Shown: positions 1-7,936 of the stretch, in pieces | Layout: each line of letters starts with the position of its first letter | Position numbering within the stretch: the first letter of the stretch is position 1 | Source: CANJQH01 sp031368515 | GTDB taxonomy: Bacteria; Chloroflexota; Anaerolineae; J036; Brachytrichaceae | Length of the DNA stretch: 13,298 bases | Assembly (NCBI GenBank): GCA_031368515.1 | Contig: JANMNW010000118.1 | Span: forward strand, 1-13,298 | Reading direction: 5' to 3' | Notes under the pieces: model-generated | Databases searched by the model: none | Told to the model about the DNA's origin: nothing | What the model saw: only the letters and a program-made list of their open reading frames with translations | Made by a program: the position numbers and the translations under genes

Positions 1-179
1 CTGAGCCGGGTGCGTTGTGGATTGGGCTTGTTGATGACCTGATCGGCAAACAGGTCTTCGCGTTGCAGCGGCAAATACTCGTGATAACTCCAGTCAATTT
101 TGGCCGAGCGCTCCTTGTGCTGCGCATACAGCTCGATAAGTTTGGCCTCGAGTCGGCGGTCGACTTGTCCTTTCAACAT
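1..179 (-). CDS. N-terminal fragment of an unrecognised protein, cut by the window edge
   Basis: Fifty-nine codons from an ATG at 179-177 run open to the left edge, so only the N-terminus is visible. A strong Shine-Dalgarno, AAGGAG at 191-186, lies six bases before the ATG and fixes the start. The visible peptide begins MLKGQVDRRLEAKLIELYAQ and continues charged and helical with a tryptophan near residue 35 (KIDWSYHEYLP); there is no signal peptide or membrane segment. The tone is loosely like the N-termini of ferritin-fold diiron acyl-ACP desaturases, but no metal-binding motif is within the window, so that is only a guess. It lies 83 bases downstream of the membrane-protein gene on the same strand and could be co-transcribed with it. 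I am confident that it is coding and not confident of its function. Confidence 0.6.
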   Translation of the reverse strand, partial: MLKGQVDRRLEAKLIELYAQHKERSAKIDWSYHEYLPLQREDLFADQVINKPNPQRTRL

Positions 180-262
180 AAAATACTCCTTCGCAGAAAA
201 ATGGGCGCGCGAAGACGCGGCGCGTGGAAAATGCGATATGCCACCGGGGGCGAAGGAGCGGT

Positions 263-937
263 CTAACAGCGCAACGCGATGGCGCGCGGCTCATTGGCGG
301 CTGCGCGCAGCGGAACATGGCCCAGGCTGAGCGTGGTGAATTCGCAGGCGTCGATGTGCGGCGTGGGCAATACCACCCAGCGCCCGATTCGTTCGACCAG
401 CTCGCGAATATTGCGCATGTCGATGTATGCGCGTAGATGCGACACAAACGTCTCAATCACGCGCGGCGCCTGGATGCGTTCGCGCCAGGTCAGCACGATC
501 AGCACCGTGGCGTTGAAATAGGCTGACAGCAGCCCAGCCGGCTCGGCGAGCGCATTCTTGTGGCATACGAACGAATCGGCAAACAGGCGGGTCTGGGCGA
601 TCAGGCGCCGCGCGTGCTGGTTCAGCTGCAAAATGAGCGGCTCGGTCCGAATGCTGGGCAAAGCCGGCAGCGCAATCTGCACATGCAAATGGCGCAGCGC
701 CAGAAGCGCAAAGACCAGCACAAACGGGGCCAACACCAGCGTTGGAATTTCCGGCAGGGTCACTGTGGGCAGCTGATCACGCAGGCGGGCCAGAATGAGC
801 AGGATGGCCACGATGGTCAGGACGACAATCGGCTGGCTGGTTCGGCTGTTTTGCAGTACAGGCAACGCATTGGTCTGGTAGCGCGCGCGCGCGACGTCGA
901 CCAGTCGTTCCAGTTCACGTTGCCCAATCTGCCTCAT
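263..937 (-). CDS. Hypothetical membrane protein with two N-terminal helices
   Basis: This 224-residue protein starts at ATG 937-935 and ends at TAG 265-263. An N-terminal amphipathic stretch of about 30 residues is followed by two hydrophobic segments at about residues 36-52 (PIVVLTIVAILLILARL) and 66-82. A hydrophilic C-terminal domain of about 140 residues comes next, most likely cytoplasmic, with one weak hydrophobic patch (ATVLIVLTW). I recognise no family motif. Codon use is GC3-rich and regular, which separates it from the overlapping shadow frames on the other strand. A perfect TATAAT lies ten bases upstream of the ATG and no Shine-Dalgarno is seen, so the message has a very short leader or none. 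It is divergent from the M20 peptidase gene, sharing a 54-bp spacer. The function is unknown. Confidence 0.6.
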   Translation of the reverse strand: MRQIGQRELERLVDVARARYQTNALPVLQNSRTSQPIVVLTIVAILLILARLRDQLPTVTLPEIPTLVLAPFVLVFALLALRHLHVQIALPALPSIRTEPLILQLNQHARRLIAQTRLFADSFVCHKNALAEPAGLLSAYFNATVLIVLTWRERIQAPRVIETFVSHLRAYIDMRNIRELVERIGRWVVLPTPHIDACEFTTLSLGHVPLRAAANEPRAIALRC

Positions 938-947
938 AAGCGCGCAA

Positions 948-953
948 ATTATA
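948..953 (-). promoter_or_regulatory. -10 promoter element for the membrane-protein gene
   Basis: The minus strand reads TATAAT exactly here, ten bases before the ATG at 937. No good -35 is visible 16-18 bases upstream. It would place transcription start within about three bases of the start codon. Confidence 0.45.
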
Positions 954-979
954 GGCGCACACGATGAGAAACGGTGCCG

Positions 980-985
980 TATGAT
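980..985 (+). promoter_or_regulatory. -10-like element directly upstream of the M20 peptidase
   Basis: TATGAT ends six bases before the ATG at 992 (TATGAT-GCACGC-ATG). Transcription starting seven bases after the hexamer would begin at or next to the start codon, giving a leaderless mRNA. No Shine-Dalgarno and no clear -35 are present. This is inference from spacing only. Confidence 0.4.
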
Positions 986-991
986 GCACGC

Positions 992-2374
992 ATGAATCAG
1001 GCTGCTTTTGACGCGTATATCGCCGAACACCGCGAGCGCTTGCTCGAGGATTACAAAGATTTTCTGCGCCAGCCCAGCGTGGCGGCCACCGGCCAGGGCA
1101 TTACCGAAATGGCGGCGCTGGTCGCGCGGCGCTTGTCGTCGATTGGCGCGGATGTGAAGATTGTGCCAACCGAAGGCAATGCGCCTCCGGTGGTTTGGGC
1201 CGAACTTGGCCCGGACGACGCCGAGCGCACGCTGTTGATCTACAACCACTATGACGTGCAGCCGGCCGAGCCGCTGGATTTGTGGGAGTCGCCGCCTTTT
1301 GAACCGACGATCCGCGATGGCATGATTTTTGCGCGCGGCGCCAGCGACGATAAAGGCGAGCTGGTCACGCGCATCCAAGCCATCGAGGCTTGGCAAGCCA
1401 CGCAAGGCGCGTTGCCGATCAAGATCAAGTGGCTGATTGAAGGCGAAGAAGAGGTGGGTTCTCCGCATTTTCACAGCTGGGTGGCCGCGCACAAGGATTG
1501 GTTTGTCAACACCAAGGGCGCCACGATCGACGGCTGCCTGTGGGAGTTTGGCGGCTTTGACGAGAAAAATCGCTTTCGGCTGTCGCTCGGCGTGAAAGGC
1601 ATCTGCTATGTCGAGCTGCGCGTGAAAGGCGTGGATCACGATTTGCATTCGTCGCTCGCGCCGCTGGCCAAAAATTCCGCATGGCGCCTGGTGTGGGCGC
1701 TCAGCACGCTCAAGGACATTCACGAAAACATCCTGATCGACGGCTACCACGATCATGTGCGGAAGCCCACGCCGCAGGAAGAAGAGATCATGCGCGAGAT
1801 GCCGTTCGAAGAAGCGTTCTACAAGGAGAAATGGAAGGTCGACGGGTTTGTCACCGGTGTCACCGGCTATGACGCGCTCAAGCGCCTGCTCTTTTCGCCG
1901 ACGGCCACGATCTGCGGCCTCACCAGCGGCTGGCAGGGCGCCGGCACAAAAACCGTGCTGCCTTCGCTGGCCAGCGCCAAAGTCGATTTTCGGCTGGTGC
2001 CCAATCTGACGCCCGAGATCACGCTCGATCTGTTGCGCAAACATCTGGACAAGCACGGCTTCACCGATATCGAGATCGACTGGCTGGGCGGCTATCGCGC
2101 CGAGATTTGTGACCCGTCCGCGCCGATGGTGATGGCTGCGACGGTGGCTGCGCGCCGGATTCACGGCCACGAGCCGGTGATTGATTTGCTCAGCCCGGGC
2201 TCCGGGCCGATGTACACGCTGTCGTCGTTTATCGGCGGCGTGCCGGTCGTGTGCGCGGGCATCGCGCACGCGGACACGCGCATCCACTCGCCCAACGAAA
2301 ATGCCAGCCTGAGGAACTACTACGAGGGCATGCGCTATATTGGGGCGTTGATCGAGGCGCTCTCGCAGCAGTAG
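992..2374 (+). CDS. M20-family zinc dipeptidase
   Basis: This 460-residue cytosolic metallopeptidase of the M20 (ArgE/DapE/CPG2/carnosinase-like) family should hydrolyse dipeptides or N-acyl amino acids using two zinc ions. The metal-site motifs are intact and in order: H86 and D88 in YNHYDVQP, the bridging D119 in ARGASDDKGE, the catalytic and metal Glu pair in EGEEEVGS (about 153-154), and the late His in AHADTRIHSPNE near the C-terminus. The central stretch with GVKGICYVELRVKG and DLHSS fits the dimerisation lid domain. Its length is normal for long M20 dipeptidases. I chose ATG 992 because the family fold begins there; an in-frame GTG at 974 would add six residues and overlap the -10-like element. 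The stop codon abuts the next gene's ATG, so the two are translationally coupled. The exact substrate cannot be read from sequence. Confidence 0.93.
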   Translation: MNQAAFDAYIAEHRERLLEDYKDFLRQPSVAATGQGITEMAALVARRLSSIGADVKIVPTEGNAPPVVWAELGPDDAERTLLIYNHYDVQPAEPLDLWESPPFEPTIRDGMIFARGASDDKGELVTRIQAIEAWQATQGALPIKIKWLIEGEEEVGSPHFHSWVAAHKDWFVNTKGATIDGCLWEFGGFDEKNRFRLSLGVKGICYVELRVKGVDHDLHSSLAPLAKNSAWRLVWALSTLKDIHENILIDGYHDHVRKPTPQEEEIMREMPFEEAFYKEKWKVDGFVTGVTGYDALKRLLFSPTATICGLTSGWQGAGTKTVLPSLASAKVDFRLVPNLTPEITLDLLRKHLDKHGFTDIEIDWLGGYRAEICDPSAPMVMAATVAARRIHGHEPVIDLLSPGSGPMYTLSSFIGGVPVVCAGIAHADTRIHSPNENASLRNYYEGMRYIGALIEALSQQ

Positions 2375-2995
2375 ATGCTTTACGACATTTCCCGCCCGCT
2401 TACGCCGCGCACGGCCGGCTTTCCAGGCGATACACCTGTGTCCATCTCGCGCGTGGCTGACATGGATGCTGGCGCGTCGTGCAATGTCAGCGCACTGACC
2501 CTGAGCTCGCATGCGGCCACCCACGTCGATGCGCCGCTGCACTATTCGCCGCACGCGCACGGCATCGATCGAGTGCCGCTCGAAACACTGCTCGGCCCAT
2601 GCCGGGTCATTGCGTTCGACGGCGCGGGCGACATCAGCCGCGCGGTGCTGCGGGCTTTGCTCGCAACGCCGCTGCCGCCGCGCGTGCTGGTGCACACGCG
2701 CGCCAGCGCGGTTGCGGACGATGTGTGGGACGCGGGGTTTGCTGCGTTCGAGGCGGATGCGGCCGACTGGCTTGGCGCCAACGGTGTGCACCTGATCGGC
2801 ACCGACGCGCCCTCTGTCGACCCGGCCGCAAGCAAGACGCTGCCCGCGCACAACGCCTTTTTGCGGCACGGCGTGGTGATCATCGAAAACCTGCAGCTGA
2901 CCGGCGTGCCCGATGGCGACTATGAGCTGATCGCGCTGCCACTGCGCATCGCCGGCGCCGACGCCGCGCCCGCGCGGGTGGTGCTTCGCGCCTGA
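2375..2995 (+). CDS. Cyclase-family metal-dependent hydrolase, KynB-like (arylformamidase type)
   Basis: This 206-residue member of the bacterial cyclase/kynurenine-formamidase family would typically hydrolyse an N-formyl or related amide bond with bound zinc or manganese. The signature SHAATHVDAPLHY at residues 45-57 supplies metal ligands H46, H50 and D52 and the catalytic H56. DISRPLTPRTAGFPGD at the N-terminus, LIGTDAPSVDP, and VIIENLQL toward the C-terminus are the other family landmarks. Its length matches KynB (about 205-210). The ATG follows the M20 stop TAG with no gap, so translation is probably coupled, and the two form a two-gene operon. KynB itself acts in tryptophan catabolism, but no kynA or kynU is visible here, so I give no gene symbol. 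A different amide or ester substrate in amino-acid or peptide salvage is equally possible. The riboswitch promoter begins right after its stop. Confidence 0.85.
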   Translation: MLYDISRPLTPRTAGFPGDTPVSISRVADMDAGASCNVSALTLSSHAATHVDAPLHYSPHAHGIDRVPLETLLGPCRVIAFDGAGDISRAVLRALLATPLPPRVLVHTRASAVADDVWDAGFAAFEADAADWLGANGVHLIGTDAPSVDPAASKTLPAHNAFLRHGVVIIENLQLTGVPDGDYELIALPLRIAGADAAPARVVLRA

Positions 2996-3007
2996 CGCGC
3001 ATCCGGC

Positions 3008-3013
3008 TATAAT
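3008..3013 (+). promoter_or_regulatory. -10 promoter element of the thiamine operon
   Basis: TATAAT lies about 15 bases upstream of the TPP aptamer. A weak -35 candidate, TTCGCG at 2985-2990, is spaced 17 bases away, inside the end of the cyclase gene. Confidence 0.55.
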
Positions 3014-3022
3014 CCGGCCAAC

Positions 3023-3123
3023 AACTTAACGGGGAGCCTCTAACAGTGAGGCTGAGAGGGCGCGACGACGCGCCGACCCTTCGAACCTGATCCGGATCAT
3101 GCCGGCGTAGGGAGTGCGCAAGT
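3023..3123 (+). promoter_or_regulatory. TPP riboswitch (THI element)
   Basis: The conserved TPP aptamer core is plain. GGGGAGCC is followed by a P3 hairpin and CTGAGAGG at 3051-3058. Then come ACCCTTCGAACCTGATC and GGATCATGCCGGCGTAGGGA at about 3076-3113. Outer pairing of ACTT (3024-3027) with AAGT (3119-3122) closes P1. It binds thiamine pyrophosphate and here controls thiN-thiB. The segment GGCGT at 3104-3108 with GGAGT at 3111-3115 can pair instead with ACTCC at 3130-3134 and ACGCC at 3136-3140. That pairing would consume the left arm of the downstream terminator, so it is a credible antiterminator. The expected logic is that TPP shuts the operon off by premature termination. Confidence 0.95.
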
Positions 3124-3134
3124 CGAGAGACTCC

Positions 3135-3168
3135 AACGCCTTACACCGTCATGTAAGGCGTTTTTGTT
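3135..3168 (+). terminator. Riboswitch-controlled intrinsic terminator
   Basis: A nine-base perfect stem, CGCCTTACA (3137-3145) with TGTAAGGCG (3152-3160), has a six-base loop and is followed by TTTTTGTTT. The thiN ATG at 3170 begins directly after the U-run. The right arm contains the only SD-like sequence (AAGG, 3155-3158), so the same hairpin could also hide the ribosome site. Confidence 0.93.
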
Positions 3169-3169
3169 T

Positions 3170-3832
3170 ATGCGCACAGTCATCATCGCCAACGGCGATC
3201 CACCCTCCGAGCGCGAGCTTGCGCGCTGGTTGCACGCGGACGATTTGCTGATCTGCGCCGACGGCGGCGCGCGCGTGGCGTTGCAGCACCAGCGCCGGCC
3301 ACAGCATGTGATCGGCGACTTCGATTCTCTCAGCCCGGAATCGCAGTCGGCGCTGCGGGCATGGGGCACGGAACTTCACAGGCATCCGCCAGCCAAAGAC
3401 GAAACCGATCTTGAGCTGGCCCTGAGCTTTGCCGTCAAGCTTGCGCCTGAAAACGACATTGTGATTTTGGGTGCCATGGGCGGGCGCATCGATCACGCGC
3501 TGGCGAATATGCTGTTGCTCGCCATGCCCGACTTGCGCGGCGTGCGCGTCAGCATCGTGCGCACCGCCGACCGCATCATGCTTATTGATGCGCGCCAGGC
3601 GCCGGCCAGCCTCACTCTTGATGGCGCGGCCGGCGACACCGTATCGTTGTTGCCCTTTGGGGGAGATGCGCATGGCATTCGCACCGAAGGCCTGCGCTAT
3701 GCCTTGAAAGATGAATCGTTGTTTGTGGGCCCGGCCCGCGGCGTCAGCAATGTGCTGGCGAACACGCCCGCGCGTGTGCACCTGAGCAGCGGCATGTTGC
3801 TGTGCATCGTCACAAGCAAGAGCAGACCATGA
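3170..3832 (+). CDS. thiN: Thiamine pyrophosphokinase
   Basis: This 220-residue cytosolic enzyme transfers pyrophosphate from ATP to thiamine to make TPP (EC 2.7.6.2), the last step of thiamine salvage. Family motifs are all present: CADGGARVA at 29-37, IGDFDS at 48-53, KDETDLELAL at 76-85 and GAMGGRIDHALAN at 101-113. The C-terminal beta-sandwich thiamine-binding domain follows, with LPFGGDAHGIRTEGLRYAL. Its length is typical. The ATG at 3170 is the first reasonable start; a TTG at 3164 lies inside the terminator U-run. It is under the TPP riboswitch just upstream, which fits feedback control by its own product. Its stop overlaps the ATG of thiB (ATGA), so the pair is a translationally coupled operon. 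The function is well supported. Confidence 0.95.
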   Translation: MRTVIIANGDPPSERELARWLHADDLLICADGGARVALQHQRRPQHVIGDFDSLSPESQSALRAWGTELHRHPPAKDETDLELALSFAVKLAPENDIVILGAMGGRIDHALANMLLLAMPDLRGVRVSIVRTADRIMLIDARQAPASLTLDGAAGDTVSLLPFGGDAHGIRTEGLRYALKDESLFVGPARGVSNVLANTPARVHLSSGMLLCIVTSKSRP

Positions 3833-4905
3833 AAAACACTTTCCAGAAAATTTTCCTAGTCGCATCACTGTTGTTGAGCGGCTGCGCGCTGGCCACACCC
3901 ACGCCCAAAGCCGCACCTACTACAACAGGTCCGCGCGAGCTGACGGTGATGGTGCATGACAGCTTCAGCGCCAGCGAGGCGGTGATCAAAAAATTCGAGG
4001 CCGATCACAATGCCAAGCTCACCGTGCTCAAATCGGGCGATGCCGGGGCGGTGCTGAACAAAGCCATCCTCAGCAAAGACAAGCCGATTGCCGATGTGAT
4101 CTACGGCATCGACAACACCTTCATGAGCCGCGCGCTAAAAGCCGACATTCTTGAGCCGTATGCCGCGCCGGCGCTGTCCGGCATTCCCGCCCGCTTTAAG
4201 CTCGATGCCAGCAATCGCCTGTTGCCAGTCGATCGCGGCTATGTCAGCTTCAACGCCGACATTGCCGGGCTGCAAGGCAAAGGGCTGCAGCCGCCGGCTT
4301 CGCTGCGCGACCTGGCCGACAAGCGCTATCTGCACAATGTGATCGTCGAAAACGCCGCCACCTCGTCGCCGGGCATGGCTTTTCTGTTGGCGACGATTGC
4401 CGCATTTCCAGAAGGCAGCGCATACCCATGGCAGCAGTATTGGCGCGATCTGGTGCGCAATCAGGCGCACATTTCGCCCGATTGGAACGACGCCTACTAT
4501 GTGCAGTTCAGCGGCAGCAGCGGCAAAGGCGCGCATTCGATTGTGGTGTCCTATGCCACCAGCCCGGCGGCCGAGGTGTTTTACAGCGAAGGCAAGTTGA
4601 AAACGCCGCCGACAATGAATCTCGACATTGGCGCGTTTGAGCAGATCGAGTTTGTCGGCGTGCTCAAGGGCGCTAAAAATCCGGAGCTGGCGCGCGCGTT
4701 TGTCGATTTCATGCTCAGCCCGGACTTTCAGAAGGACATTCCGACGCAAATGTGGGTGTATCCGGTGGTCGACAACACGCCATTGCCGGATGTGTTTGGC
4801 TTTGCTGCGCAGCCGACGCAGGTATTGTCGCTGCCGGCAGAGCAGATTGACGCCAATCGCGAACGCTGGCTGGTCGCATGGACGCAGATCGTGGCGGGGA
4901 ACTAG
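3829..4905 (+). CDS. thiB: Thiamine ABC transporter substrate-binding lipoprotein
   Basis: This 358-residue protein is the extracytoplasmic thiamine-binding component (ThiB/TbpA type, extracellular solute-binding family 1). A signal peptide with the lipobox LLLSGC ends at Cys19, so it should be lipid-anchored; a Thr/Pro/Ala-rich linker follows. Family landmarks are LTVMVHDSFSASEAVIKKFE, DVIYGIDNTFMSRAL, VDRGYVSFNAD, NAATSSPGMAFLLATIAAF and VSYATSPAAEVFY. The start ATG overlaps the thiN stop, and a riboswitch controls both. The usual partners thiP (permease) and thiQ (ATPase) do not follow: the next gene is convergent. It must therefore work with components encoded elsewhere, or the operon lost its tail. 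The stop codon TAG (4903-4905) lies within the left end of an inverted repeat, but the protein has full family length. Confidence 0.93.
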   Translation: MKNTFQKIFLVASLLLSGCALATPTPKAAPTTTGPRELTVMVHDSFSASEAVIKKFEADHNAKLTVLKSGDAGAVLNKAILSKDKPIADVIYGIDNTFMSRALKADILEPYAAPALSGIPARFKLDASNRLLPVDRGYVSFNADIAGLQGKGLQPPASLRDLADKRYLHNVIVENAATSSPGMAFLLATIAAFPEGSAYPWQQYWRDLVRNQAHISPDWNDAYYVQFSGSSGKGAHSIVVSYATSPAAEVFYSEGKLKTPPTMNLDIGAFEQIEFVGVLKGAKNPELARAFVDFMLSPDFQKDIPTQMWVYPVVDNTPLPDVFGFAAQPTQVLSLPAEQIDANRERWLVAWTQIVAGN

Positions 4906-4994
4906 AACTCATCCTAAAATTTGGACTCCACCTTGCTTGCGCACCTGAAATGTTGGCGAAAAAGGTGGGCCCACATTATCAGGATGAGTACTAG
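4902..4994. repeat. Symmetric 93-bp interrupted palindrome between convergent thiB and nurA
   Basis: The outer arms CTAGAACTCATCCT (4902-4915) and AGGATGAGTACTAG (4981-4994) are 14-bp inverted repeats with one mismatch. Inner arms CCACCTT (4928-4934) and AAGGTGG (4962-4968) are perfect. All arms share one symmetry axis (4948), and 12 unpaired bases separate outer from inner arm on each side. There is no transposase ORF and no U-run after either arm. It could be a small MITE-like element with CTAG ends, or a bidirectional hairpin between convergent genes. The left end supplies the thiB stop codon. Confidence 0.6.
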
Positions 4995-5030
4995 GGTGCC
5001 GCCACCTTGCGAATCACATAACACCGCGCC

Positions 5031-5042
5031 GTTGGCGCCAAC
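5031..5042. repeat. Perfect 12-bp palindrome downstream of nurA
   Basis: GTTGGCGCCAAC is a perfect dyad 14 bases beyond the nurA stop. There is no loop and no U-run. It may be chance in GC-rich DNA, or a protein-binding site. Confidence 0.25.
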
Positions 5043-5055
5043 TCATGGGCTGAGG

Positions 5056-6270
5056 CTATAAACGATCTTTCGCCGCCTGCTTTGGCGAATACCGCAGTCG
5101 AATCCCGCGCTGGAGCAGCGCCTGCTCCAGCGCGTTTTCGATTTCCTGCTGATCCTCTTTGCTAACGACGGCTTCTTCGTGCGCGGCTTTGAGAATAAAC
5201 GGATACCCTTCCGGGTCCATGCCGGCATGGCGCTTCAAAATGCCGGTGACTTGCGCCACGCTCTCGGCGTCGGCGCACCACTTGGGTAGCTCCAGCCGCC
5301 CGAGCACCGCGCGGTTGCGATCGCCTAAATTGACATAGCACGCGCGCATCGCATGCTCGCCCAAATATCGGCCGTCGTTGACCAGCCAATTGGGATCGAA
5401 CAGCGCGCTGCGGCGGCCGGCTGGCAGAAGCGGCTCCAGAACGTGCCGGTCAAAAATGCCGTCGACGCGCGCATCGGCATTGCGCAGCACCTCTTCGGTC
5501 ATCGCATCGAAGCTGATGCCGGCCAGCGCGCACGCGCGCGTCACGCTGTTGCTGTTGGGCCGGTCGATGTAGCCGGCCACCAGCGCGCCAGCGGCGCGCA
5601 TTAAGCTCAGCGCTTCAAGCAGCGGGCGCAGCAGCTTGCCCAGTTGCGCCGGGTTGGACAGGGTGCGCTCGTTGAGCAGCGCAAATGGCACGATGGACCC
5701 GTCGGCGATCACAATCGGGCGAATGCCCGCGGCATGAAAGCGCGCGCACGCATCCGCCAGCAACTCAATTTCCATTACATCGCGCAGGTTTGACACTTCG
5801 GCCGCCGGGTTGGCGAACTCGCTGATGTTCAGATCGCCTTCAAACAAGAGCCGCGTGCGCTTTTCCTGCTGCAGCTTGCGCGCGACGGCGTGCGCTTCTG
5901 GTGCATCGGCGCAGCCATACACGATGCAGGCGCAGGCGGCCTGCACAAACGCGAAAACGGCAGGCTTATGCCGGTCGGGCATGATCTGCGAGCCGTCACT
6001 GGCGATTAACGCGTAGCGCTCGGGCTCATTACCAAACCGATGCCATGTGTTGATCGCTTCGCCTTCTGTAAAGAGCGCGCCCGACCAATGCTGCCGCGAT
6101 TGAATCCGCGCGGCTGCCAGCGCCGTGGCCAGCAGCGCTGCGCCGTCAAAACCGGGCTCGAAGCAGCGCGCAAGCTGTTGGGCGGTGGTCTGGCGCTGTT
6201 CGATCAGATGCGCGCTGCGCTCGACATAGTCATTGATCTGCGCGCGCAATTCGCGAACGTTGGTGGGCAT
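5056..6270 (-). CDS. nurA: NurA-domain nuclease
   Basis: This 404-residue protein carries the NurA nuclease domain, a Mn-dependent 5'-3' exonuclease/endonuclease fold that works with the HerA helicase in DNA end resection in archaea and occurs in some bacteria. Acidic and His residues expected at the active site are visible: D92 in IASDGSQIMPD, D190 in VIADGSIVPF, D236 in GYIDRPNS, and H364 in AAHEEAVVS. The last segment, LLQRGIRLRYSPKQ, resembles the family's C-terminus. The first 60 residues look helical. The start ATG 6270 is 23 bases after the trpG stop and lacks a Shine-Dalgarno, but TAGAAT ends six bases before it, suggesting a private leaderless promoter in addition to trp read-through. 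No herA is in the window. The family assignment is good; the exact partner is unknown. Confidence 0.88.
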   Translation of the reverse strand: MPTNVRELRAQINDYVERSAHLIEQRQTTAQQLARCFEPGFDGAALLATALAAARIQSRQHWSGALFTEGEAINTWHRFGNEPERYALIASDGSQIMPDRHKPAVFAFVQAACACIVYGCADAPEAHAVARKLQQEKRTRLLFEGDLNISEFANPAAEVSNLRDVMEIELLADACARFHAAGIRPIVIADGSIVPFALLNERTLSNPAQLGKLLRPLLEALSLMRAAGALVAGYIDRPNSNSVTRACALAGISFDAMTEEVLRNADARVDGIFDRHVLEPLLPAGRRSALFDPNWLVNDGRYLGEHAMRACYVNLGDRNRAVLGRLELPKWCADAESVAQVTGILKRHAGMDPEGYPFILKAAHEEAVVSKEDQQEIENALEQALLQRGIRLRYSPKQAAKDRL

Positions 6271-6276
6271 GCACGC

Positions 6277-6282
6277 ATTCTA
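6277..6282 (-). promoter_or_regulatory. -10-like element directly upstream of nurA
   Basis: The minus strand reads TAGAAT-GCGTGC-ATG, the same geometry as the M20 gene (TATGAT-GCACGC-ATG). It sits in the short trpG-nurA gap. No -35 is recognisable. It suggests that nurA is transcribed independently as a leaderless message. Confidence 0.4.
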
Positions 6283-6293
6283 CGAGTCCCGAC

Positions 6294-6856
<563 letters not shown>

Positions 6857-6860
<4 letters not shown>

Positions 6861-7933
6861 TCTTCCGCCTCATCGATGGCCGCCAGCACGGCGCGCATTT
6901 TGTTGGCCGTCTCTTCGTACTCGCCCGTTGGCGTGCTGTCAGCCACCACGCCGCCAGCCGCCTGCACATAGCATGTGTCGCCGATCATGACGATCGTGCG
7001 TATGACGATGCAGGTGTCCATCTGTCCGTTGAACGAGAAGTAGCCCACCGCGCCGCCATAGATGCCGCGCCGCTCGCCCTCCAGTTCTTCGATAATCTCC
7101 ATGGTGCGCACTTTCGGCGCGCCGGTCAGCGTGCCGGCCGGGAACGTGGCGCGCAGCACATCGAACATGTCCAGCCCCTCGCGCACCGCGCCCTGCACTT
7201 CGCTCACGATGTGCATCACATGCGAGTAACGCTCGATCACCATCAACTCGGGCACTTGGACCGTGCCATAGCGCGCGATGCGGCCGACGTCGTTTCTGCC
7301 CAAATCGATCAGCATCACATGCTCGGCGCGCTCTTTGGGATCGGAGAGCAGATCGCGCTCCATCGCCAGATCCTCGGCCTCGGTCTGGCCGCGCCGGCGC
7401 GTGCCGGCGATGGGCCGCACGGTGGCGATGTTGTCCTCAAAGCGCGCGTGCAACTCAGGCGATGCGCCAATAATGCGCAGCGGCTGCCGTCGACCGGTGC
7501 GGTTGATCGTAACGAGCCCGTTGAAGTTGAAGTAATACATCCACGGCGACGGATTGATACGGCGCAATGCGCGGTAAATGGCGAACGGATGCGCCGTCGT
7601 GCGCCGCTGCAGCCGGCGCGAAACCTGGATTTGAAACGTGTCGCCCGCGGCGATATACTCCTTGGCCTTGCGCACCGCGTCTTCGTATTCCGACTGCGTT
7701 TTGTTGGACTTGGCCACGGTGCATTCGGCGCTGGTGTCCGGGCTCATGCTCATGTGCGGCGCGTTCATGCGCGACAAGGTCGTTTTGATGCGCGCCACCG
7801 CGTCGGCATAAGCCGCTTCCACGCCGTCGTCAGCGACAAAGGCGTTGGCGATCACCAGCAGGCGATGCTTGGCATGGTCGAACACCGCCAATGTGTCTGC
7901 CAGCATGTAGACCGCTTCTGGCGCGCCGAGCAA
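6857..7933 (-). CDS. trpE: Anthranilate synthase component I, C-terminal catalytic part of an interrupted trpE
   Basis: This holds the chorismate-binding catalytic portion of TrpE, 358 codons from a TTG at 7933 to TGA 6859-6857. It shares its frame with the upstream 7937-8419 fragment and is separated from it only by TAA at 7939-7937 and one codon. Catalytic and structural motifs are complete: AAGDTFQIQVSRR, NPSPWMYYFNF, GASPELHARFE, RPIAGTRRRGQT, LIDLGRNDVGRIA, FPAGTLTGAPKVRTMEII and GIYGGAVGYFSFNGQMDTC. It overlaps trpG by ATGA. The TTG is not a convincing native start because no Shine-Dalgarno precedes it. I read both pieces as one gene of 521 codons (8419-6857) with a nonsense codon at position 161. 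That could be a sequencing or assembly error, a recent mutation, or a split gene with reinitiation. Confidence 0.9.
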
Positions 7934-7936
7934 GTC

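Noticed and set aside
263..2869. An 868-codon open frame on the minus strand running antisense to the M20 and cyclase genes
   Set aside because: Only its last 224 codons look like protein. The rest is the Arg/His/Val-rich shadow of the well-supported plus-strand genes.
4902..4994. An intrinsic terminator for thiB or nurA
   Set aside because: The stem is broken by two 12-base unpaired stretches and neither side has a U-run.
4928..5010. CCACCTTGC occurring twice (4928-4936 and 5002-5010) as target-site duplication of the palindromic element
   Set aside because: One copy lies inside the element and the other outside, not at its two ends, so it does not behave like a duplication.
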